From Aestuariivita sp049276915 (GTDB taxonomy: Bacteria > Pseudomonadota > Alphaproteobacteria > Rhodobacterales > Rhodobacteraceae), in contig NZ_JBASXK010000089.1 of the NCBI RefSeq assembly GCF_049276915.1, positions 1 to 64,000 on the forward strand: a DNA stretch of 64,000 nt, in the 5' to 3' direction. Below, piece by piece: positions 24,092 to 31,104 of this stretch; positions within the stretch are counted from its first letter, which is position 1; each line of letters begins with the position of its first letter. The translations under genes and the position numbers were made by a program. Below the pieces are notes generated by a model that made no database searches, was not told the DNA's origin, and saw nothing but the letters and a program-made list of their open reading frames with translations.

Positions 24092-25371
24092 CAGTGCCTC
24101 CGATAGACTTCTTTACCGTCCACATATGTGGCCAGCACCCGGCCCTGCATGCGCTGGCCGTCAAACGGGGTGTTCTTGGATTTTGACAGCAGGGTCGAGC
24201 GGTTGAGAACAAAGGGCACGTCCGGATCAAACAGAACAAGATCCGCCGGTGCGCCCACGCCAAGACGCCCCGATGGCAGGCCAAGCCGTTTGGCCGGGTT
24301 CAGCGCCATGGCGCGAAACAGTTGCGGCAGGTCAAGCTGGCCCGCGTGATAGAGGCGCAGGGCCGCCGGCAGGAAGGTCTCCAAAGCGACGGCACCGCTG
24401 GCGGCTTCTTCGAAGGGCAGGCGTTTGCTTTCTTCGTCCTGTGGCGTGTGCATCGACGAGATTACGTCGATCAGCCCGTCACGCACCGCTTGTACCACCG
24501 CCATCCGGTCTTCTTCCGAGCGCAGTGGCGGCTTGACCTTGAAGAACGTCCGATAGTCGGCCACGTCCAGCTCATTCAGCGTCAGATGATGGATCGACAC
24601 GCCTGCAGTGATGTCAAACCCGTTTGATTTGGCCCGCTCCAGCGCGGGCAGGGCGCGCGCGGTGGTTATCTGGTCGGCGTGATAGCGCGCTCCGGTCATC
24701 TCGATCAGGGCGATGTCCCGGTCCAGTCCTATGCGCTCGGCCATGGGCGTGACAGCTGGCAGTCCACGCAGAGAGGCGAATTTGCCCGAGGTCGCCGCGG
24801 CACCGGCCGACAGGCCCGGTTCCTGGGGATGGGCAATGACCAGCGCGCCACAGGAGCGCGCATAGGTCAGCGCGCGTGCAAAGACCTTTGTGTTTTGCAC
24901 CACGTGGTCGCAATCGGTGAAGGCGACGGCTCCGGCATCCATCAGAAAGCCGATCTCGGTCATCTCGCGGCCTGCGCGTTCCTTGGTGAGCGCGGCCATG
25001 GGCAGGACATTGACCGGTGCGGCTTCGTTGGCGCGGCGGGTGACGAATTCCAGCGTTTCCGGGCTGTCGATGGCAGGTGTGGTGTCGGGACGCGTGACCA
25101 TTGTGGTCACGCCGCCTGCCGCGGCGGCCTGTCCGGCCGAGCGATAGCTTTCCTTGTGCCGCTCGCCCGGCTCGCAGACCTTGACGCCGATATCGACGAT
25201 GCCCGGTGCGAGGCATTTGCCCTGACAGTCGATCACCTGATCATCCGGGTTCGGGCTTGCACCTTCTGGCAGAATGGCCTCGATCCGGCCACCGTTGATG
25301 CGCAGTGCACCGGGTTGATCCAACCCGGTCTCGGGGTTGATGAGGCGGGCATTGGTAAACAGGATGCTCAT
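24091..25371 (-). CDS. pyrC: Dihydroorotase homologue lacking metal ligands (pseudo-DHOase)
   Basis: This 426-residue amidohydrolase-fold protein aligns along its length with type I dihydroorotase. At the metal motif D-x-H-V-H-x-R-E-P-G it reads D-I-G-V-K-V-C-E-P-G (residues 60-69), so both His ligands and the substrate Arg are replaced. At the catalytic motif T-D-H-A-P-H it reads S-M-H-T-P-Q. It is therefore unlikely to hydrolyse carbamoyl-aspartate. In Pseudomonas-type bacteria an inactive PyrC' is encoded next to PyrB and is needed to build the active aspartate carbamoyltransferase holoenzyme. The position here, three small genes downstream of pyrB, fits that role. A genuine PyrC should be encoded elsewhere. 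Confidence 0.9.
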   Translation of the reverse strand: MSILFTNARLINPETGLDQPGALRINGGRIEAILPEGASPNPDDQVIDCQGKCLAPGIVDIGVKVCEPGERHKESYRSAGQAAAAGGVTTMVTRPDTTPAIDSPETLEFVTRRANEAAPVNVLPMAALTKERAGREMTEIGFLMDAGAVAFTDCDHVVQNTKVFARALTYARSCGALVIAHPQEPGLSAGAAATSGKFASLRGLPAVTPMAERIGLDRDIALIEMTGARYHADQITTARALPALERAKSNGFDITAGVSIHHLTLNELDVADYRTFFKVKPPLRSEEDRMAVVQAVRDGLIDVISSMHTPQDEESKRLPFEEAASGAVALETFLPAALRLYHAGQLDLPQLFRAMALNPAKRLGLPSGRLGVGAPADLVLFDPDVPFVLNRSTLLSKSKNTPFDGQRMQGRVLATYVDGKEVYRRH

Positions 25372-25434
25372 GACTGACCCCTCCCTTCCGCTGCCCCGGT
25401 ATCTGTGGCGTCTGCGTTCATCATCTTGGGGCCT

Positions 25435-25539
25435 TCATCCTGCAATCCAGACCATCACGCCCACAAAGGCGAACATCACGATCAGGGCGATCATGGCCAC
25501 ACGGCCCGATAGTCTTGGATCAGGTTTCGGCTCTGGCAT
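25435..25539 (-). CDS. 34-residue single-TM protein
   Basis: This short frame starts with the ATG overlapping the stop of the bPH-like gene (ATGA). It encodes M-P-E-P-K-P-D-P-R-L-S-G-R followed by one strongly hydrophobic helix (A-L-I-V-M-F-A-F-V-G-V-M-V-W) to the C-terminus. Its coupling and its clean polar/hydrophobic division argue that it is real. The function is unknown; it could stabilise a membrane partner encoded upstream. Confidence 0.6.
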   Translation of the reverse strand: MPEPKPDPRLSGRVAMIALIVMFAFVGVMVWIAG

Positions 25540-25922
25540 CAGAGGGCTCCTTTGATCTGAGCGACAGTGGCATCTGCATCGGCCTGATACTTGATCAGGT
25601 GCTTGTCGCCTGTTTTTGTCACGATCTGTACCGTGCTGAGAAACCCGCGCACGAGCGCGATGTCCGACAAGGCGATATTGCGCTCCATCGGGCCGGTGAG
25701 GCGACCGTCCTTGATGGTCCAGACCACGTTCAATTCTTCTGATGCCATGTACCAGCCGCGCAGGGAAATGGCAGCCAGCCCTGCGATGGCACCGGTCCAG
25801 ACATGAGGATTGCCGATCAGCCACAGGATCAGCATGGCTCCGCCCATGCCGATCGCGGCCATCCACGCGTGGCTGCGGATATAGGTCTGCGGGTCTGCGC
25901 TGAGGGTGATCCGGGCGCTCAT
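25539..25922 (-). CDS. bPH-like two-TM membrane protein
   Basis: This 127-residue protein starts at the ATG overlapping the upstream stop. It has two hydrophobic segments near residues 20-52 (A-W-M-A-A-I-G-M-G-G-A-M-L-I-L-W) followed by a beta-rich C-terminal part (N-V-V-W-T-I-K-D-G-R-L-T, then Q-I-V-T-K-T-G-D-K-H). This resembles bacterial PH-domain proteins. The role is unknown. It is tightly packed between pyrB and the pseudo-dihydroorotase. Confidence 0.75.
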   Translation of the reverse strand: MSARITLSADPQTYIRSHAWMAAIGMGGAMLILWLIGNPHVWTGAIAGLAAISLRGWYMASEELNVVWTIKDGRLTGPMERNIALSDIALVRGFLSTVQIVTKTGDKHLIKYQADADATVAQIKGAL

Positions 25923-26479
25923 GTCAGCAGGATCCAGACAAGGGCGCAGAGCGCAAGCATGACGGCCGCAAAGATCAGACCGCCCAGCCGTTGGGCGCGC
26001 TGGCGCGCGACGCGGGGGGGCACGGAAGGCGCGCTGTAGGGTTTGGCGGCCTCGGATGCGATGGCGCCATGCGGTGCCCATTCGCTGCCGGGTTGATCAA
26101 AGCTTGCGATATGGGTGAGGTCGGCGGTCTTGCCCAGAGCAAAGGCATTGCCCTGAAAGGCCCGCGAAGACAGGATCAGCGCATATCCTTCAAGCGCGTC
26201 CAGCCTGCGCAGATCGCCGCTCAGAGCGCTTTGCGGTATATCGTGACCTTCGGTCAGATACCCGCTCAGCCCCAGGCCTTCGAGATCGGCCAGAAGGATC
26301 AGCTCGGCTCCTGCAGGATCAAGGTCTTGCGCGCCGGTCAGTTCGGCCAGCAAAGCGGCGGGCGGTTGCAGCCGGTCGGGGCCGCTGTCGGGCGGCCGGA
26401 AGACCGAGGCGATTTCGGATCGGGTGCGATTGACCGCAAAGACATGGAGCCGGCCCTTTTCATGAGGCTCCACACGCAT
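25919..26479 (-). CDS. Unknown protein with C-terminal membrane anchor
   Basis: I do not recognise this 186-residue protein. Residues 1-150 are soluble and include an N-terminal F-A-V-N-R-T-R-S segment. Near the C-terminus a basic stretch (P-P-R-V-A-R-Q-R-A-Q-R) is followed by one membrane helix (L-I-F-A-A-V-M-L-A-L-C-A-L-V-W-I-L), giving a tail-anchored layout with the bulk in the cytoplasm. It is coupled by ATGA to pyrB upstream and overlaps the bPH-like gene downstream. Confidence 0.75.
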   Translation of the reverse strand: MRVEPHEKGRLHVFAVNRTRSEIASVFRPPDSGPDRLQPPAALLAELTGAQDLDPAGAELILLADLEGLGLSGYLTEGHDIPQSALSGDLRRLDALEGYALILSSRAFQGNAFALGKTADLTHIASFDQPGSEWAPHGAIASEAAKPYSAPSVPPRVARQRAQRLGGLIFAAVMLALCALVWILLT

Positions 26480-27429
26480 CAGGCGGCGTTCCCGGCGCGG
26501 GCGGCCCTGAGGTTGCGCGCCAGCAGGTGCATCGCGGCCATGCGCACGGCAACGCCCATTTCAACCTGTTCTTGAATGACCGAGCGGTTGATGTCGTCGG
26601 CAATCTCGCCGTCGATTTCCACACCGCGGTTCATCGGGCCGGGATGCATGACGATGGCATCGGGCTTGGCCAGATCCAGCTTTTCGGCATCCAGCCCGTA
26701 ACGATAGAAATATTCGCGCTCGGACGGGATAAAGCCGCCGTCCATGCGTTCCTTCTGAAGGCGCAGCATCATCACGACATCCACATCCTTGAGCCCTTCG
26801 CGCATGTCGTCATAGACCTCGACGCCGAATTGGTCGATCTGCGCAGGCATCAGGGTCGGCGGGCCGATCAGGCGAATGCGGCTTTCCATCTTGCCCAGCA
26901 GCAGGATGTTGGAGCGCGCCACGCGCGAATGGGCGATATCGCCGCAAATCGCGATGTTCAGGCGGTGCAGCCGGCCTTTGGCGCGCCGGATCGTCAGGGC
27001 ATCCAGAAGCGCCTGTGTGGGGTGTTCATGGCGTCCGTCCCCGGCGTTCAACACGACGCATTCGACTTTCTGTGCCAGCAGGTCGACCGCGCCCGAATTG
27101 GGGTGACGGACCACCAGAAGATCGGGGTGCATGGCGTTCAGCGTCAGCGCGGTGTCGATCAGCGTCTCACCCTTCTTGAGCGAACTGGCCTGCATCGCCA
27201 TGTTCATCACATCCGCGCCCAGCCGTTTGCCCGCCAGTTCGAAACTGGCCTGTGTCCGGGTCGAGTTTTCAAAGAACATGTTGATCTGGGTGAGGCCGTT
27301 GAGCACATCGCGATGCTTTTCGGGCTGGCGGTTCAGCGTGACGTAATCGTCGGCCAAATCGAGGATGCATTGGATATCGGGAGGGCTAAGCGGCTCGATC
27401 CCCAGAAGGTGGCGATGCGCGAAGGACAT
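26479..27429 (-). CDS. pyrB: Aspartate carbamoyltransferase catalytic subunit
   Basis: This 316-residue enzyme joins carbamoyl phosphate and aspartate in pyrimidine synthesis. The carbamoyl-phosphate loop F-E-N-S-T-R-T (residues 54-60), the H-P-T-Q-A-L-L-D motif near residue 136, the R-L-Q-K-E-R aspartate-loop region and H-P-G-P-M-N-R-G-V-E are all intact. It leads an operon of six genes ending in plsY. No pyrI is present, which fits a class A-like complex with the downstream dihydroorotase homologue. Confidence 0.96.
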   Translation of the reverse strand: MSFAHRHLLGIEPLSPPDIQCILDLADDYVTLNRQPEKHRDVLNGLTQINMFFENSTRTQASFELAGKRLGADVMNMAMQASSLKKGETLIDTALTLNAMHPDLLVVRHPNSGAVDLLAQKVECVVLNAGDGRHEHPTQALLDALTIRRAKGRLHRLNIAICGDIAHSRVARSNILLLGKMESRIRLIGPPTLMPAQIDQFGVEVYDDMREGLKDVDVVMMLRLQKERMDGGFIPSEREYFYRYGLDAEKLDLAKPDAIVMHPGPMNRGVEIDGEIADDINRSVIQEQVEMGVAVRMAAMHLLARNLRAARAGNAA

Positions 27430-27539
27430 GTCAGGCGCTCTCCCGTGTCAGTTCCCGCCTTATAGAAAGCGTTTGGGATACGGGCAAGTCGGGTTTCATG
27501 GGTATTTCCGTTGCCCCGCTTCACAGGTAGCTTGGCACC

Positions 27540-28313
27540 ATGGAATCGGCACTCACCCCGGAACTGGCGCGGACCTACCTCGACTGGCTCATCGAGCTGG
27601 GTGCGGATGACGCGATTTCTGATGCGCCCATAGATCGCTATGGGCTGCAGGATAAGGTAAAGCCGGCCCCCGCCGTGGCGGTTGCGGCCGCACCGGGTGT
27701 GATCCCCGCGAAAGTGCCGGATGAGGTTGATCCGGTCGCCGTTGCGCGTGCAGCGTCGCAAGGCGCTGGCGATCTTGCGGCTTTGAAGGCGGCTTTGGCC
27801 AGCTATGAGCATTGCGAACTGAAACGCGGCGCGCGCAATCTGGTGTTTTGCGATGGCAGACCCGGAGCCCGGGTCATGGTGATCGGCGAAGCCCCCGGCC
27901 GGGACGAGGATCGCGAGGGGCGGCCGTTCGTGGGCCGGGCCGGGCAATTGCTGGACCGGATGCTTGGCGCGATAGATCTCAGTCGCGAAACCTCGGTCTA
28001 TATCACCAACGTCCTGCCGTGGCGCCCGCCGCAGAACCGCGATCCCAAGCCGGATGAAATCTTGATGATGCAACCGTTTCTGGCGCGCCATATCGAGCTG
28101 GCGGCACCCGATATCCTGGTGATCATGGGCAATATCAGCTGTCAGGCGGTCTTGGGCAAACGCGGCATCACGCGGCTGCGCGGCACATGGGCCGAGGCGT
28201 TCGGCAAGCCGGTTTTGCCCATGGTGCACCCGGCCTATCTGCTGCGCACGCCAGCGGCCAAGCGCGAGGCATGGGCGGATCTTCTGGAACTGAAGGCGCG
28301 GCTGAGGTCATGA
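27540..28313 (+). CDS. Family 4-like uracil-DNA glycosylase lacking most Fe-S cysteines
   Basis: This 257-residue protein has a non-conserved N-terminal 80 residues followed by a UDG-superfamily domain. Motif 1 reads G-E-A-P-G-R-D-E-D and motif 2 reads H-P-A-Y-L-L-R, with G-R-P-F-V-G-R-A-G-Q-L-L between, as in family 4 enzymes that excise uracil from DNA. Family 4 enzymes bind a 4Fe-4S cluster with four cysteines. Here the CxxC reads C-E-L-K, the K-C-R-P-P position reads P-W-R-P-P, and the fourth position reads M-M-Q, so three of the four appear lost. It is divergent from pyrB and overlaps the LysE-like gene. Confidence 0.88.
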   Translation: MESALTPELARTYLDWLIELGADDAISDAPIDRYGLQDKVKPAPAVAVAAAPGVIPAKVPDEVDPVAVARAASQGAGDLAALKAALASYEHCELKRGARNLVFCDGRPGARVMVIGEAPGRDEDREGRPFVGRAGQLLDRMLGAIDLSRETSVYITNVLPWRPPQNRDPKPDEILMMQPFLARHIELAAPDILVIMGNISCQAVLGKRGITRLRGTWAEAFGKPVLPMVHPAYLLRTPAAKREAWADLLELKARLRS

Positions 28314-28930
28314 TCGATCCGCTTGTTCTGTTGGCCTTCGTCCCGGCGGCCTTGGCTCTGAACCTGACGCCCGGTGCGGATATGATGTTCTGTCTGGGCC
28401 AGGGTTTGCGCGCGGGGTCGCGACCCGCAATCGCGGCAAGTGCGGGGATTTCGACCGGTTCGATGATCCATGTGGCCTTGGCCGGGCTGGGTCTGGGGGC
28501 GCTGGTGGCGGCTGTGCCCGGAGCCTTTGACGCGATCTGCTGGATTGGCGTGGGCTATCTGCTCTATCTGGCGTGGGGCGCGTTTCGCCATGGCACGCTG
28601 GGCGCAGAGGGGCCAGAGATCGCCGCCCTGCACGCTTTTCGCTCGGGTCTCTATGTCAACCTGACAAACCCCAAGGTCATCCTGTTCGTACTGGCGTTCA
28701 TTCCTCAGTTCGTGGATCCTGCGGCGGGCTCGGTTCTGGGGCAATTCCTGATATTCGGCGCGATCATCAGCATTGGCGGGTTCTTCATCAACGCAGGCGT
28801 CGGTATATTTGCCGGAGGGGCCGGGCGGGTGCTGACGGGAACGCCCATGGCGGCGCGGGTTCTGGGATATCTGAGTGGAACAATTTTTGCCGGGCTGGCC
28901 TTGCGGCTTGCGCTTTTGGAAAGGGGATAG
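28310..28930 (+). CDS. LysE family amino-acid exporter
   Basis: This 206-residue membrane protein has about six hydrophobic helices. It carries the N-terminal L-A-L-N-L-T-P-G-A-D-M-M signature of the LysE/RhtB superfamily and the L-T-N-P-K-V-I-L-F motif in its second half. It probably exports an amino acid or related small molecule across the inner membrane; the substrate is unknown. It is translationally coupled to the UDG-like gene (ATGA) and directly followed by moaB. Confidence 0.9.
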   Translation: MIDPLVLLAFVPAALALNLTPGADMMFCLGQGLRAGSRPAIAASAGISTGSMIHVALAGLGLGALVAAVPGAFDAICWIGVGYLLYLAWGAFRHGTLGAEGPEIAALHAFRSGLYVNLTNPKVILFVLAFIPQFVDPAAGSVLGQFLIFGAIISIGGFFINAGVGIFAGGAGRVLTGTPMAARVLGYLSGTIFAGLALRLALLERG

Positions 28931-29473
28931 ATGTCCCGTATCGATGACAGGAAAGAGTTTATCGCGATCCGCATTGCGGTCCTGACAGTGTCGGACACGC
29001 GGGATCTGTCTCAGGACCGCTCGGGTCAGGTTCTGGTCGAGCGGATCGAGGGCGCGGGCCATGTGGTCGCCGACCGGCTTGTCCTGCGCGATGAGCGCGC
29101 CGAGATTGCCGATCAACTGCGCGCCTGGATCGCCGATCCCGGGATTGATGTGGTCATTTCCACAGGAGGCACCGGGTTGACCGGGCGCGATGTGACGGTT
29201 GAGGCGCATCGCGATGTCTATGAGAAAGAGATCGACGCCTTCGGGACCGTCTTCACCATCGTGTCGATGAAGAAGATCGGAACCAGCGCGGTGCAGTCGC
29301 GTGCCACCGGTGGCGTGGCCGGAGGCACCTATCTGTTTGCTCTGCCGGGCAGCCCGGGTGCCTGCAAGGATGCCTGGGATGAGATTCTGGCGATGCAACT
29401 GGATTACCGGCATCGGCCTTGCAACTTTGTCGAGATCCTGCCGCGTCTGGACGAGCATCACCGGCGCAAATAG
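28931..29473 (+). CDS. moaB: Molybdenum cofactor biosynthesis protein B
   Basis: This 180-residue MPT-binding protein resembles MoaB/MogA and adenylates molybdopterin or aids molybdate insertion. The motifs I-A-V-L-T-V-S-D-T-R (residues 14-23), I-S-T-G-G-T-G-L-T-G-R-D and F-A-L-P-G-S-P-G-A-C are diagnostic. Its ATG follows the LysE stop immediately. The other Mo-cofactor genes of the window lie more than 12 kb away on either side. Confidence 0.93.
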   Translation: MSRIDDRKEFIAIRIAVLTVSDTRDLSQDRSGQVLVERIEGAGHVVADRLVLRDERAEIADQLRAWIADPGIDVVISTGGTGLTGRDVTVEAHRDVYEKEIDAFGTVFTIVSMKKIGTSAVQSRATGGVAGGTYLFALPGSPGACKDAWDEILAMQLDYRHRPCNFVEILPRLDEHHRRK

Positions 29474-29582
29474 ATGGCGGGCTTTTTCGTGGCGCGGTGT
29501 GCTGTTGGTCATGAAGCTTTTTTCAAGGGCGGGAAAGTGTTGCGACGGAAACATCCCGCTCAAGCGTTAACACCTTTGTGGC

Positions 29583-29610
29583 TTGGCATTTTTTGCGCTC
29601 CCGCTACCTT
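29583..29610 (+). promoter_or_regulatory. Possible promoter of the RND operon
   Basis: TTGGCA at 29583 and TACCTT at 29605 form a fair sigma-70-type pair with a 16-base spacer, 36 bases before the adaptor ATG. The 172-base gap after moaB supports a separate promoter here. No operator-like repeat was noticed. Confidence 0.35.
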
Positions 29611-29645
29611 AAACAAGCCGCTGTCGCGGTGGAGTACCTGAACGA

Positions 29646-31100
29646 ATGCGCTTTTTGCGTCAAAGCCTCGTGGGATTGTTCCTGTCGGCCCTGACACTGG
29701 GTCTGCTGGCTTATGCCGGCCAGTTGATCAGTAGCGCTGTGCAAGAACGGATGTCAGATGAGCGCCCGGCACCGCCTGCGCGCGAAAGAATTTTTGCCGT
29801 CAACGTGATCCTGGCCACGGAAGGGCCCGAAACGCCGGTTCTGGAAACCTTTGGCGAGGTCCAGAGCCGCCGCACGCTTGAACTGCGCACAGCCGTCGGC
29901 GGGCGTGTGATCGAGTTGTCGGACAACTTTACGGAAGGTGGCGTGGTGCGCGCGGGCGAGGTGCTGGTGCGGATTGACCCCTCCAAGCCAAAGGCCGAGC
30001 GGGATCGGGCGGAAAGTGCTGTGCTGGATGCGCAGGCCGAAGTGCGTGATGCGGATCGCTCTGTCGGGCTGGCCCGTGACGAGTTGGCCGCCGCGCAGGA
30101 CCAGACAGACCTGCGCGAGCGTGCGTTTCAACGCCAACAGGATCTTGCTGCGCGCGGGGTGGGTACGGCTGCGGCTGTCGAAGTGGCCGAACTTGCCGCG
30201 GCCCAGGCCCGCCAGGTGGTCCTGTCCCGCCGGATTGCACTGGCTCAGGCCGAAGCGCGGGTTGATCAGGCCGCCACCAGCCTTGCGCGCGCCGAGATCG
30301 CCCTGGCGCAGGCCGAACTGGATCTGGCGGATACTGAAATCACCGCCGGGTTCGATGGCACGCTCAGCGGCGTCAACCTGGTCGAAGGGCGGCTTGTGTC
30401 GGCCAATGAGAAAATAGCCGAGCTTGTAGACCCGCTTGAACTGGAAGCGGCCTTTCGGGTCTCGACCAGTCAATACACACGGCTCTTGGATAGCACCGGC
30501 GCGTTGATACCTGCCGAGGTCACGATCACGATTGACGGCGCGGGCGCAGAGCTTTCCGCCAAGGGCACGATCAGCCGCGACAGTGCGGGCGCGGGCGACG
30601 TGCAGACCGGACGTCTGATTTATGCGACCTTGGGTGCAGCGCTTGGCTTCAAGCCGGGCGATTTTGTCAACGTGTCCGTGCGTGAGTCCCCGCTGGACAA
30701 TATCCTGCGGCTTCCGGCTTCGGCTTATGCGGCCGACGGAACCGTGCTTGTGCTGGATCAAGAGGACCGTCTCGAGACATTCCCCGTTACCCTGATCCGG
30801 CGACAGGGCGATGATGTTCTGTTGCGCGCAGAAGGATTGGCCGGGCGCGAGGTGGTGCAGGCGCGCACCCCCTTGCTGGGCGCAGGCATCCGCGTGCGGC
30901 CCTTGCGCGGAACCGATCTGGTGCCCGAGGAACCGGCGATGCTGGAGCTGGATTCCGACCGCCGTGCGCGGCTTGTGGCCTTTGTCTCGGGCAGCGCAGG
31001 GATGCCCGAAGCTGCCAAGACACGGATTCTGAACCAGCTGTCTCAGGACAAGGTGCCCGAGCAGGTGGTCAAGCGTATCGAATCCCGGATGGGGGGCTAG
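29646..31100 (+). CDS. RND efflux periplasmic adaptor (membrane fusion protein)
   Basis: This 484-residue protein has an N-terminal membrane anchor (residues 6-30) and a lipoyl-like half near residues 70-110 (G-R-V-I-E-L-S-D-N-F...V-L-V-R-I-D-P). A long Ala/Arg-rich alpha-hairpin (about 115-220) is followed by the second lipoyl half (I-T-A-G-F-D-G-T-L-S-G) and a beta-barrel/membrane-proximal part. It bridges the inner-membrane pump encoded next to it and an outer-membrane channel. The gap to the pump gene is four bases. No TolC-like gene is present here. Confidence 0.92.
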   Translation: MRFLRQSLVGLFLSALTLGLLAYAGQLISSAVQERMSDERPAPPARERIFAVNVILATEGPETPVLETFGEVQSRRTLELRTAVGGRVIELSDNFTEGGVVRAGEVLVRIDPSKPKAERDRAESAVLDAQAEVRDADRSVGLARDELAAAQDQTDLRERAFQRQQDLAARGVGTAAAVEVAELAAAQARQVVLSRRIALAQAEARVDQAATSLARAEIALAQAELDLADTEITAGFDGTLSGVNLVEGRLVSANEKIAELVDPLELEAAFRVSTSQYTRLLDSTGALIPAEVTITIDGAGAELSAKGTISRDSAGAGDVQTGRLIYATLGAALGFKPGDFVNVSVRESPLDNILRLPASAYAADGTVLVLDQEDRLETFPVTLIRRQGDDVLLRAEGLAGREVVQARTPLLGAGIRVRPLRGTDLVPEEPAMLELDSDRRARLVAFVSGSAGMPEAAKTRILNQLSQDKVPEQVVKRIESRMGG

Positions 31101-31104
31101 GATC

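Noticed and set aside
29583..29597. Sigma-54-like GG...GC element before the RND operon
   Set aside because: The GG and GC are 8 bases apart instead of the 10 needed for a -24/-12 promoter.
29474..29641. 55-codon frame between moaB and the RND adaptor
   Set aside because: It starts right after the moaB stop without a ribosome site, has no hydrophobic or conserved pattern and covers a likely promoter.
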